Shown in pieces: positions 22,386 to 30,368 of a stretch of DNA of 32,617 bases (position 1 is the stretch's first letter; every line of letters begins with the position of its first letter). The DNA comes from GCA-2686265 sp036010965. Lineage in GTDB: Bacteria > Planctomycetota > UBA1135 > GCA-002686595. The notes below the pieces were generated by a model that saw only the letters and a list, made by a program, of their open reading frames with translations, had not been told where the DNA came from and did not search any database. The DNA lies in assembly GCA_036010965.1 (NCBI GenBank), contig DASCMO010000127.1:1-32617 (forward strand), written 5' to 3'. The position numbers were made by a program, and so were the translations under genes.

Positions 22386-23537
22386 ATGAACTCCATCGAC
22401 CTCGATCAGGCCGCCACGACCGCCCTAGATCCCGAGGTGCGCGCCGCCATGGACCCCTGGCTTGGCGAACGCTCGGGCAACCCCTCCTCGCGCCACCGGC
22501 GGGGAGTGGCGGCGGCGGAGGCCGTCGATCACGCACGGTCGAAGGTGGCGCGCGCCGTGGGCGCCAGGGGAGAAGACGTCGTCTTCACCTCGGGGGGCAC
22601 GGAGGCCGACAACCTGGCCGTCCTGGGCCTGGCGCGAGCGCGAGCGAAGAGCGGGCGGCAAGTCGTGATCGGGCCCACCGAACACCCCGCCGTGCGCGCC
22701 TCTGCCGAGGCCCTCGAGAGCGAGGGCTTCTCCATTGCCCACGCGCGCGTGAATGGCGAAGGGGCGCTCGATCTCGAGCACCTCGCGGACTTGCTCGGCC
22801 CCGAGACGGTCGTCGTGGCCCAGATGCTGGTCAGCAACGAGTTCGGGAGCGTCTACCCCAGCGCGCCCCTCGCGCGGCTGGTGCGCGCGCGTGCACCGAG
22901 CGCGGCCCTGCACGTGGACGCGGTCCAGGCCCTCGGCAAGCTGGAGCTCTCCATCGGGGAGCTCGGCGCCGACAGCCTGGCCCTGAGCGCCCACAAGATC
23001 CACGGCCCCCAGGGAGTCGGAGCCCTGGTGCTGGCGCCCGGAACCCGACTGCGCCCCCTGGTCTTCGGCGGCGGGCAGCAAGGCGGCCGGCGGCCGGGCA
23101 CGGAGAACGTCGCGGGCGTCGTCGGCTTCGGGTGCGCGGTCGAGCTGGCCGATGCCCAGCGCGAACAAACCCTCGACCACCTGGCCGACCTGCGCAGCCG
23201 ATTAGCCGAGGGCCTCGAGCGCCTCGGCGGCGCGCACCTGATGGAACTCGGTGCCCAGACAATGCCGGGCATCTGCACGGTGCTGTTCGAGGGCCTCCCG
23301 GCCGAGGTGCGCCTGCACCACCTCGACCAGCGCGGCGTGGCGGTCAGCGTTGGGAGTGCCTGCCAGGCCCACGATACCGACGTCAGCCCCTCGGCTCTCG
23401 CCGTCGGCCTGGACGCCGACTCGGCTCGCCGCATGCTGCGCTTCTCCTTCTCGCGCCACACGACCCTCGACGAGATCGACGGTGCCCTCGCGGCCCTGAA
23501 GACCGTCGCGGAGGAGCTGCAGGGAATGGAGCGATGA
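22386..23537 (+). CDS. cysteine desulfurase (NifS/IscS family)
   Basis: This PLP enzyme takes sulfur from cysteine as an enzyme-bound persulfide. The 383-residue protein has DQAATTALDPEV at the N-terminus, SGGTEADNLAV, H100 (PTEHPAV), D178 (LHVDAVQA), the PLP lysine K204 in LSAHKIHGPQGVGAL, GGGQQGGRRPGTEN, and the persulfide cysteine C326 in SVGSACQA. ATG 22386 gives the standard N-terminus. Its stop overlaps the thiI start (ATGA). The pairing with thiI suggests it is the dedicated sulfur donor for tRNA thiolation, like the NifZ-ThiI pair of Bacillus, rather than the general Fe-S desulfurase. No iscU or sufU is nearby. Confidence 0.93.
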   Translation: MNSIDLDQAATTALDPEVRAAMDPWLGERSGNPSSRHRRGVAAAEAVDHARSKVARAVGARGEDVVFTSGGTEADNLAVLGLARARAKSGRQVVIGPTEHPAVRASAEALESEGFSIAHARVNGEGALDLEHLADLLGPETVVVAQMLVSNEFGSVYPSAPLARLVRARAPSAALHVDAVQALGKLELSIGELGADSLALSAHKIHGPQGVGALVLAPGTRLRPLVFGGGQQGGRRPGTENVAGVVGFGCAVELADAQREQTLDHLADLRSRLAEGLERLGGAHLMELGAQTMPGICTVLFEGLPAEVRLHHLDQRGVAVSVGSACQAHDTDVSPSALAVGLDADSARRMLRFSFSRHTTLDEIDGALAALKTVAEELQGMER

Positions 23538-24742
23538 CTCCCGTCGCCGCCATCGGCGCGCCCGAGATGGTGCTCGTGCGCTACGGCGAGCTGGCTCTCA
23601 AGGGCAATAACCGCGGCTCCTTCGAGCAGGCCTTGATGCGCAACATCCAGGCCGCCACGCGCCGCATCGGCGACGTGCGCGTGGAACGCCGGCGCGGGCG
23701 CATGGCGGTCTTCAGCGAGCGACGGGTGATGGACGTGGCGCGCCGACTGCAGGACGTGTTCGGCATCAAGAGCCTCTCCCCCGCCTGGGGCTCTGCGGTG
23801 GACGCCGAGGAGATCGCCGACCTCGCGCGGCGCGTCCTCGAGGACGCCCTGGCGGACTTTCCTCCCGACCGTCCGATCACCTTCCGGGTCGCGTGCACGC
23901 GCGCCGACAAGCGCTTTCCGATGAACTCGATGGAGCTCGATCGCTTCATCGCCGATCGGGTGCTCCCGGGTCAGGAGCGCCTGCAGGTGAGGCTCGACGC
24001 CCCCGAGCTCACCCTCGGGGTCGACGTGCGCCCCGAGCGCGCCTACGTCTTCGTGCGACGCCTGCCCGGACCCGGCGGCCTGCCGGTCAGCACCCTCGGC
24101 CGCGGGATGTGCCTGCTCTCGGGGGGCATCGACTCGCCGGTCGCCGCCTGGCTGGCGATGAAACGCGGCTGCCGGATCGCCTACGTGAGCTTCCACTCCC
24201 CTCCCTACATCGGGGATCGATCGAAAAAGAAGGTCGCGGACCTCGTGCGCGTCCTGGCGCGCTACCAGCCCACCAGCCGCCTGTACGTCGCCCCCTTCAC
24301 CGAGGTCCAGACCACCATCCGCGACCGCGCCCCCGAGCCGTACCGCACGGTGCTCTATCGACGCATGATGCAACGCATCGCCACGCGCCTGGCCCGGCGC
24401 GAGAAGTGCGGGGCGCTCATCACCGGCGAGAGCCTCGGCCAGGTCGCGAGCCAGACCCTGGAGAACATCACCTGCATCGAGGCGGCGGCCGACCTGCCCG
24501 TGCTGCGGCCCCTGGTCACATTCGACAAGGAGGAGGCGATCGCGCTGGCGCGGCGGATCGGGACGTTTGACATCTCCACGCGACCGGAGCCCGACTGCTG
24601 CACGGTCTTCATGCCCGAGCGGCCGATCATCCGCGGCCGCCTCGCCGCCTGCGAGGAGGCCGAGGCGGCACTGGGAGTCGAGGACCTGGTGGATCGCGCC
24701 GTCAGAGGGACCGAAAAGCTCGAAATCGAGAGCGACGTCTGA
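23534..24742 (+). CDS. thiI: tRNA 4-thiouridine synthase ThiI (no rhodanese domain)
   Basis: ThiI adenylates U8 of tRNA and replaces its oxygen with sulfur to form s4U; it may also serve thiazole synthesis. The 402-residue protein has the N-terminal ferredoxin-like domain (VRYGELALKGNNR, 15-27), a THUMP domain (about 60-165, ending LGVDVRPERAYVF), and the PP-loop ATPase domain with LLSGGIDSPVAAW (194-206). Downstream are ITGESLGQVASQTL and PEPDCCTVF with C355, the likely equivalent of E. coli C344. The protein ends soon after, so the rhodanese domain that holds the persulfide in E. coli ThiI is absent. Confidence 0.95.
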   Translation: MTPVAAIGAPEMVLVRYGELALKGNNRGSFEQALMRNIQAATRRIGDVRVERRRGRMAVFSERRVMDVARRLQDVFGIKSLSPAWGSAVDAEEIADLARRVLEDALADFPPDRPITFRVACTRADKRFPMNSMELDRFIADRVLPGQERLQVRLDAPELTLGVDVRPERAYVFVRRLPGPGGLPVSTLGRGMCLLSGGIDSPVAAWLAMKRGCRIAYVSFHSPPYIGDRSKKKVADLVRVLARYQPTSRLYVAPFTEVQTTIRDRAPEPYRTVLYRRMMQRIATRLARREKCGALITGESLGQVASQTLENITCIEAAADLPVLRPLVTFDKEEAIALARRIGTFDISTRPEPDCCTVFMPERPIIRGRLAACEEAEAALGVEDLVDRAVRGTEKLEIESDV

Positions 24743-24789
24743 CAGGCTCCTCTCCTCGGCGGAGCGGGCGGACCCGCACCGCGGAGAGC

Positions 24790-24803
24790 GGGCCCGCGGG
24801 CCC
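24790..24803. other. 14-base perfect palindrome between thiI and the GT-C-like gene
   Basis: GGGCCCGCGGGCCC lies six bases before the ATG of the next gene in the 66-base gap. It is perfectly self-complementary, with no T-run after it, so it is a poor terminator. It could fold over the ribosome-binding region or be a protein site; chance is possible in such GC-rich DNA. Confidence 0.3.
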
Positions 24804-24808
24804 TCACG

Positions 24809-26770
24809 ATGAACCGCAGCATCGCTCTCTTCGTGGCCATGGCCGTGCTGGCGGCCCACAGCCTCTCGATCCACACCGACGGGACGGCCACCCTGGCCTC
24901 GCCCCACGACCTGGCGTACGTGGCCTTCCGCATCGGCCAGGAGCTCGCGCACGAGGGCACCCTGACCTGGTTCCAGGGACAGGACGCCTTCGAGAGCTAC
25001 CCGTCCCTGGCCTGGGTGGGGTTCTCGGGCCTGATCCAGCGCGCCTACTGGTTGCCGATCAACTCCACCGTGCAGCTCTTCGGAGCCCTGGCGGCCATGC
25101 TGACCTTGGTCCTGGCGTCGCGCCTGCACCCCGACCGCATCGCGAGCATGATCGCCCCGTTCTTGCTCGCGATCTGCGGCGGCGTGGCCGCGGCGGCGGT
25201 CAGCGGGACCGAGACCGCGGCCTTGATGTGCGCCGTGACCGCGGCCTTCCTGGCCTACGAGCGCAACTGGTCCGGCCGCCTGGGTCTGGCGCTCCTGGCC
25301 TGCGGTCTGCTGCGCCCGGAGGCCTGGATCTTGACGGGCGGCATGGGACTCCTGCGCCTGGTCGACGTGGCCCGCGGGGCGCGGCCGCGCTCGCTGCTGG
25401 CCTACCTGCCGCCCCTGATCGGGTTCGCGACCGTCGCCGCCTGGCGCCGTGAGCACACCGGGACCTGGACGTCCGCCTACACCGAACACCTGGCCCATGT
25501 GGGCCAGGGAGAGTTCGAGGCCGGCCTCGGCTACCTGACCGACTTCATCGCGACGAGCGTCAGCCCGCTGCTTCTGGTCTTCGCCCTGTGGGCCCTCGTG
25601 CGCGGGCGCCTCTCCGCCACAGGCGTGCGCGCCGGAGGCCTGTTCCTGTTGTGGACGGCCCTGGTGGTCTTGCAGGGAGGCGGGGGTGCGGTATTCGGTG
25701 AGGCACTCGTACCCGTCCTGCCCCTGGCGCTGATCGCCGCTCAGGAGGGCATGATCCTCACGCTCAACAGCCCGCGGGCTGGGGTCCGCGGCGTGGCCTG
25801 GGGCAGCTTCCTGGGTGTCGCTGCCCTCTCCGTCCTGGCCAGCGCGCTACCTGGATCATTGCTCCCCGCGCCCCTGCACGAGACTCTGACCAGTCCCAGC
25901 CATCCGCCGCGCTTCGGCTTCGAGGACCGCCGCGGGCGCACGGGCCTGGAGGAGGAGATCGCCCGCACGCGCTCTCTGCGCGGCCTGGGCGTCTTCATGC
26001 GCGACCACCTCGAGCCGGGCACGAGCGTATTGACTCCCTGGCCGGGCGCCGTCGCCTACCTCTCGAGCCTGCCCGTCCACGACCTCCTCGGGCGCACCGA
26101 CGCGCACCTGCCCGGCACTCGCCCGGTGCCCTGGAGCGCCCGCGCGCGGGTGGACGTCCTGGCCGCCATCGAGCGCGGACAGGACTACATCGTGCCGTTT
26201 CTTGCCGCACCGACGCGCTTTCCCTCGCGCGACGACCTGGCGGTCGCGTGGGTGAGCGCGCTCGACGAGCGCGTGGGCGAGGAGGGCCGGGCCCAAGGCG
26301 TGGCCAGCGCCCTTGAAACCTACGAGCTGATCAAGGTGCCAGTCGGCCTCTCGAGCCAGCCGGGCCGGCGCACGGCGACCTTCCTGCTCCGCCGCCGCGA
26401 CCTGGAGCTCGCGCCGACCCTCGAGCTATCGGTGGAGGCGACCGAACTCGTCGTGCGCATGCGGACGCGCGGCCACGAGCAACTGGCGGACCTGTGGGTC
26501 TGGGCGACGCGCCGCGACGGACACATGGAGTACGCGACGCCGCCCGGAGCGTTCTCCGGCGAGCGCACGGTGCTGGCTCGCGCGAACCTGCTGCTCTCCC
26601 CCACGGGCGAGCGCAAAATCGAACTCTACCGCGCGGCGCTCCCGCCCCTCGAGGACGAACGGCACGGCGCTCTCATCTCCCTGCACGCCGTCCTGCGCAA
26701 CCCCGGCGCCGGAGGGCGGCACGACTGGTCCTACGTCGGTGAGCAGGACGATTTGCGGCTCCCGCGCTGA
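24809..26770 (+). CDS. multi-pass membrane protein, GT-C-like glycosyltransferase
   Basis: The 653-residue protein has an N-terminal membrane helix, then an extracytoplasmic loop with HDLAYVAFRIGQELAHEGTL and ESYPSLAW. These resemble the DDAYISFRYA and EGYTN segments of GT-C transferases (ArnT/AftB-like) that use polyprenyl-linked sugars. About eight to ten further helices follow up to about residue 350, including CGLLRPEAW typical of the group. A large C-terminal soluble domain (about 355-653) includes GAVAYLSSLPVHDLLGRTDAHLPG, matching the family's conserved DLLGLTD-like stretch. The first Asp of the canonical DD pair is His here. Substrate and product are unknown. Confidence 0.7.
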   Translation: MNRSIALFVAMAVLAAHSLSIHTDGTATLASPHDLAYVAFRIGQELAHEGTLTWFQGQDAFESYPSLAWVGFSGLIQRAYWLPINSTVQLFGALAAMLTLVLASRLHPDRIASMIAPFLLAICGGVAAAAVSGTETAALMCAVTAAFLAYERNWSGRLGLALLACGLLRPEAWILTGGMGLLRLVDVARGARPRSLLAYLPPLIGFATVAAWRREHTGTWTSAYTEHLAHVGQGEFEAGLGYLTDFIATSVSPLLLVFALWALVRGRLSATGVRAGGLFLLWTALVVLQGGGGAVFGEALVPVLPLALIAAQEGMILTLNSPRAGVRGVAWGSFLGVAALSVLASALPGSLLPAPLHETLTSPSHPPRFGFEDRRGRTGLEEEIARTRSLRGLGVFMRDHLEPGTSVLTPWPGAVAYLSSLPVHDLLGRTDAHLPGTRPVPWSARARVDVLAAIERGQDYIVPFLAAPTRFPSRDDLAVAWVSALDERVGEEGRAQGVASALETYELIKVPVGLSSQPGRRTATFLLRRRDLELAPTLELSVEATELVVRMRTRGHEQLADLWVWATRRDGHMEYATPPGAFSGERTVLARANLLLSPTGERKIELYRAALPPLEDERHGALISLHAVLRNPGAGGRHDWSYVGEQDDLRLPR

Positions 26771-26781
26771 CGCGCTGGCCC

Positions 26782-28767
26782 CTACTTCAGGTCGAAGCGC
26801 TTGAGCTTGCGGTAGAGCGTGCTCTTGCCGACCTTCAACAGCCGGGCGGCCGCCAGCTTGTCCCCTCCGACCGCGTCGAGGGCGCGCATCAGGGCCTTCA
26901 TCTCGTAGTGATCGAGGCTGATCGGATCCTCGTCGGTGATGTCCCAGTCACTTCCTCGGAGAGCATTGCCGTGGAGAGCATTGCCGTGGGGAGTATTGCC
27001 TCGGAGAGGACTGCCCCCGAAGGCATCGCTGCGGAGCGCACCGGCGACGTCCCGCTCTCCGGGAGCGACCGGGATCAGGTCGTGGACGGGCAGACCCTCG
27101 CAGGAGTCCCGCACGGACGGCGGCAGGTGCGCGGCCGAGAGGAAGCCCTCCGAGCAAGCCTCGCAGGCGTGCAGGATGCAATCCTCGAGCTCGGCCACGT
27201 TACCGGGCCAGTCATGGAGTCCGAGGGCCTCGAGGGCGTCGTCCTGGAGACCGAGGACACCGTGGCCGGCTCCGTAGAGGTTCACGAAGTGGATCGCGAG
27301 GGCGACGACGTCCTCGCGGCGCTCGGCGAGCGGGGTGAGCTCGACGACGTGGCCGGAGAAGTGCTCCCAGAGAGCCGGCAGGAAGCGGCCCTCCGCGACG
27401 GCTCCATCGAGGGGGCTGCTGCTGGAGGCCACGACGCGCACATCCACCGATTCGGTCTGCTCGCTGCCGACGCGCGTGAGGGTCTTGTGCTCGAAGAGTC
27501 GCAGCAGACGCTCCTGGAGGGCCGGGGACAGGTCGCCGACCTCCTCGAGCAGCACCGTGCCGTCCGCGGCCCGCTGGAACAGTCCCGGGCGATCGCCGGC
27601 GGCGCCCTCGAAGGCGCCCTGAACGTATCCGAAGAGCTCTCGCTCGAGGCTCTCCGGCTCGAGGGCCGAGCAGCGCACGGCGAGGAACGGCCCGCCCAGC
27701 TCCCCGCCGTAGTGCAGGGTCCGGGCGATGTGCACCTTGCCCACGCCCCCCACGCCGAGGCACAGCACCGGCTGGCGCTCGGCACAGTAGCGAGTGACGC
27801 GCTCGCGCGCCTCGCACATACCGGGGCTCTGCCCCACCAGGGAAGCCGGACGATAGATGCGCCGCGCCGCGTCCAGCAGAGCGCCGAGCTGCTGACGAGG
27901 GATGCCGGCTTCCTGAATGCGCAGCATCTCGGCCGCGATCCGCCGTCTCCCGGCGTCGAGCAGGAGCACGGCCTTCAGGCCTCCTTCGCCAGCGCCCTGG
28001 CCACTCACCAGCGGGATGACCGACGCCGTCAAGGAGCGCGCCGTGCGCCCGCCGATGGCGGAGAGATCGAAGCGGAAGCCCTCGCGCGCCTCGGTGCGCG
28101 CGTCGCGCACGAAGGCCTCGAGCCCGCTGTTGGGAGCCATGCTGCCGAGGTTGCGGCCCTCGACGCGGTTACCGAAGAAGTCCCGCGCGCCGCGGTCCGC
28201 GTGGCGCACGAAGCCCTCGGGATCGACCAGCAGCACGCCGTCGGGCCTGCTCGCCGCTAGCTCGCGGAAGACCAGGCTGTGCTCGCCCTGCTCGCGCGTG
28301 GACGTCTCGCGGTCGGCCTGCTGCTGCTCTTCTTCTTGCAGGCGCTTGTTCTGCCGGTCCAGCACCCGGTTCTGATCGGCCAGGTCGTCCTGGGCGGACT
28401 TGCCCCGCAGCAGCACCTTCACGACCAGATCGAGGGCGGGCATCTCACTCTTGCCGACGAAGTGCTGGCAACCCGCCTCGTAGGCACGCATCAGGCTCTC
28501 CGGCGTGACGGTGCCGGTGCTGTAGGCGAGGATCGGGACCTTGGCGGTCTCCGGAATGATCTTGAGGCGCCGGGTGACCTCGTGAGAGTCGATCCCCGCG
28601 CCGAGGTCGGCGGCCACCATCATCAGGTCCCAGGCGTGCTCGCGAGCTTCCACGAGCCCGGCCGCGCCGGATTCGGCGAGGGCCACTTCGAAGCCCAGGT
28701 CACTCAGCCTGCTCTTGATGATCAGTCGGTTGCTCGCGTCATCGTCTATGACGAGGATACGGCTCAT
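26782..28767 (-). CDS. sigma-54-type response regulator with degenerate receiver and ATPase
   Basis: The 661-residue protein has a receiver-like domain (1-120), a coiled linker (125-160), a PAS-like domain (165-275), a sigma-54-activator-type AAA+ domain (about 308-550), a repeat linker (586-604) and a Fis-type helix-turn-helix (LLKVGKSTLYRKLKRFDL, 643-660). The receiver keeps D8-D10 and K106, but the phosphosite region reads VAADLGAGID, with Ala at the Asp position. Walker A is intact (GVGGVGK, 338-344). GAFTGA is GAFEGA (384-389), Walker B is LLEEV, and both arginine-finger positions are non-arginine (L463, H469). It probably binds DNA but may not activate sigma-54. AAGGAG lies four bases before ATG 28767. 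It diverges from the methyltransferase gene. Confidence 0.87.
   Translation of the reverse strand: MSRILVIDDDASNRLIIKSRLSDLGFEVALAESGAAGLVEAREHAWDLMMVAADLGAGIDSHEVTRRLKIIPETAKVPILAYSTGTVTPESLMRAYEAGCQHFVGKSEMPALDLVVKVLLRGKSAQDDLADQNRVLDRQNKRLQEEEQQQADRETSTREQGEHSLVFRELAASRPDGVLLVDPEGFVRHADRGARDFFGNRVEGRNLGSMAPNSGLEAFVRDARTEAREGFRFDLSAIGGRTARSLTASVIPLVSGQGAGEGGLKAVLLLDAGRRRIAAEMLRIQEAGIPRQQLGALLDAARRIYRPASLVGQSPGMCEARERVTRYCAERQPVLCLGVGGVGKVHIARTLHYGGELGGPFLAVRCSALEPESLERELFGYVQGAFEGAAGDRPGLFQRAADGTVLLEEVGDLSPALQERLLRLFEHKTLTRVGSEQTESVDVRVVASSSSPLDGAVAEGRFLPALWEHFSGHVVELTPLAERREDVVALAIHFVNLYGAGHGVLGLQDDALEALGLHDWPGNVAELEDCILHACEACSEGFLSAAHLPPSVRDSCEGLPVHDLIPVAPGERDVAGALRSDAFGGSPLRGNTPHGNALHGNALRGSDWDITDEDPISLDHYEMKALMRALDAVGGDKLAAARLLKVGKSTLYRKLKRFDLK
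26956..27015 (-). repeat. four tandem 15-base units in the regulator gene
   Basis: On the + strand, units of the form TCGGAGAGCATTGCC or GTGGAGAGCATTGCC repeat four times head to tail (26956, 26971, 26986, 27001) with one to four changes. In frame they encode a five-residue repeat GN(A/T)(L/P)(H/R) in the linker before the helix-turn-helix. Confidence 0.85.
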
Positions 28768-28913
28768 GCATCTCCTTCACGTTGCCGTCGCGGACCGCGC
28801 TGGGGATCGTCGGGTCGCGGACGGTGAGGTCCTCGACCGACGCAAGTTCTGCGCGGTCCCTTTCTCGCAAGCTAGCCAACGGCACGACCGATGACCAACG
28901 ATTCTTATCACTG

Positions 28914-30179
28914 ATGGGAATCCGTCCTGCAGGCCGCGGAGACCCGCTCTTCGGTGACGAGGTGCGCGAGGCGATTGCGACTTTGTGCGACGAGGGCGAC
29001 CCTCTGCGTGTCATCGCTCGCCTGCGCACGCTCCTGCCCGCGCCCCTCGCGCGCCGGGCCGCCGAGCTGCACTCCCTGCGCTCGCGCGCGCGGGTACGCT
29101 TTCCGAACACCCCGCCGCCCTTCCTGACCGCCAAGGGCCTCGAACAGGCCAGCGCTGAGTGCGTGGCCCGCGCGCGCGCCGAGCGCGTGGCGGCCTGCGC
29201 CGGCGGCGCCACGGTCCTGGACGCCACCTGCGGCATTGGTGCGGACAGCCTGGCCCTCTCCCGTACGGGGGTGACCGTCATCGCCTGCGACCGCGACCCA
29301 TTCCACGCCGCCTGCACCGCCGCCAACCTGCGCGCCGCGGCGCTGCCAGTGCGCGTCGCTGTCGCCGATGCCGTGGAACCGGCAGTGCGGGCCGATCTGC
29401 TGCTGCTCGACCCCGACCGGCGCCCCCTCGGACGACGCAGTTGGCGGCCGGACGAGTGGTCACCGTCCCTGGCGGCCGCCGCAGAGCTCGCGGCCCGACA
29501 CGCGGGCGCGTGCCTCAAGCTGCCCGGCGCCCTCGACCTCGAGCGCGCCCGCGCCGAGATTCCGCGTGACCTGCCGGTCTTCCCGCAATGGGTCGGCGCA
29601 CGGGGTGAGCTGGCGGAACTCGCCCTGTGGACCGGAATCCTCGCCCAGGATGGAGCGAGGCTCCCAGAGCGCGAGGCTCTGCGCGTAGACGCTCCCGGGG
29701 GCCCCGCCCGCCTGCGCGGGGTGCCGGAGGTCTGCCCGGCCCTGACCCCGACGGAAGCCGCCGAGGTGGCCTGGATCGCGGAACCAGACCCCGCCGTCAT
29801 CCGCTCCGGTCTGGTGGGCCTGCTGGCGCGCCAGACCGGCCTGCGGCCCGTGGACCCGCAAATTGCCTACCTCGCCGGAGCCCACCGACCGCGCTCTCCC
29901 CTGCTGGGGATCTGGCGCGTCCTGGGCAGTACGGCGGTCGATGCGCGGCGCGTGCGCTCCCTGCTGGCACGCCACGGCGTGGGGCCCCTGACGGTCAAGA
30001 AACGCGGCCACCCCGACAGCGCCGCGATCCTGGCCAGACGCCTACGCGGGCGCGGAGAACGCCCGGGGACCCTGGTGGTGGCCCGCATCGGCGACGGACA
30101 CCGGGCCTGGCTGGTGGAAGCCCCAGGCGCACCGGTGGAGGGCGATGGGGGATTCGAACCCCCGACATCCTCCTTGTAA
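28914..30179 (+). CDS. class I SAM-dependent methyltransferase with THUMP-like C-terminal domain
   Basis: The 421-residue protein has an N-terminal helical part with FLTAKGLEQAS, and the SAM-binding motif VLDATCGIGADSLAL followed by acidic ACDRDP (101-129). DLLLLDPDRRP (161-171) corresponds to the DPxRR motif. The C-terminal region contains DPQIAYLAG and VGPLTVKKRGHPD, characteristic of the THUMP-like methyltransferase family. It presumably methylates a nucleic acid; the target is unknown. ATG 28914 is chosen because upstream codons (open to 28782) look unconserved. The stop TAA lies inside the convergent tRNA-Val gene, so the last codons (GGFEPPTSSL) are the antisense of the tRNA. No earlier stop exists. 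Confidence 0.85.
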   Translation: MGIRPAGRGDPLFGDEVREAIATLCDEGDPLRVIARLRTLLPAPLARRAAELHSLRSRARVRFPNTPPPFLTAKGLEQASAECVARARAERVAACAGGATVLDATCGIGADSLALSRTGVTVIACDRDPFHAACTAANLRAAALPVRVAVADAVEPAVRADLLLLDPDRRPLGRRSWRPDEWSPSLAAAAELAARHAGACLKLPGALDLERARAEIPRDLPVFPQWVGARGELAELALWTGILAQDGARLPEREALRVDAPGGPARLRGVPEVCPALTPTEAAEVAWIAEPDPAVIRSGLVGLLARQTGLRPVDPQIAYLAGAHRPRSPLLGIWRVLGSTAVDARRVRSLLARHGVGPLTVKKRGHPDSAAILARRLRGRGERPGTLVVARIGDGHRAWLVEAPGAPVEGDGGFEPPTSSL

Positions 30180-30211
30180 GGGAGGCACTCTAACCGCTGA
30201 GCTAATCGCCC
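30136..30211 (-). tRNA. tRNA-Val (anticodon UAC), CCA encoded
   Basis: The minus strand folds into a full 76-base cloverleaf. Acceptor GGGCGAT pairs with ATCGCCC, U8 and A9 are present, and the D-stem starts GCTC. The anticodon stem is CCTCC/GGAGG around loop CTTACAA (anticodon TAC at 30178-30176). The T-arm is GGGGG-TTCGAAT-CCCCC, with discriminator T and encoded CCA. It closely resembles E. coli tRNA-Val(UAC). The 3' half overlaps 44 bases of the convergent methyltransferase gene. U8 is the site modified by ThiI, encoded in this window. Confidence 0.97.
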
Positions 30212-30259
30212 CGGTCCCTCGGGGGCCCCCACACGGTATCCTCCCTGCCCCCGCGCCAG

Positions 30260-30277
30260 CAATCCGATCAAGGATTG
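30260..30277. other. inverted repeat between tRNA-Val and ugd
   Basis: CAATCC and GGATTG flank a six-base spacer, forming a perfect six-base inverted repeat midway in the 157-base divergent gap. It could be an operator for either gene. On the minus strand a weak TTGCTG about 17 bases before a GGATACCG sequence might be the tRNA promoter; on the plus strand I see no clear ugd promoter. Confidence 0.3.
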
Positions 30278-30368
30278 GGGTCCGGAAGGGTCGCCTGTCG
30301 ACAAGAAAAGAGGCGCCGTCGGCTCCCGCGGTCCGATCGCTTCCCAGCCCCCCTGCCCCCCCAGAATC

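Noticed and set aside
21641..23533. Upstream extension of the thiI frame to a 1033-codon fusion
   Set aside because: The extension runs antisense through the GMC oxidoreductase and out of frame through the desulfurase gene, and is R/G/P-rich. The true ThiI N-terminus starts at 23534.
28768..28913. Sigma-54 or sigma-70 promoters in the divergent gap between the regulator and the methyltransferase
   Set aside because: TTGGCTAGCTTGC looks superficially like a -24/-12 site but the GG-GC spacing is wrong, and no paired -35/-10 hexamers stand out on either strand.
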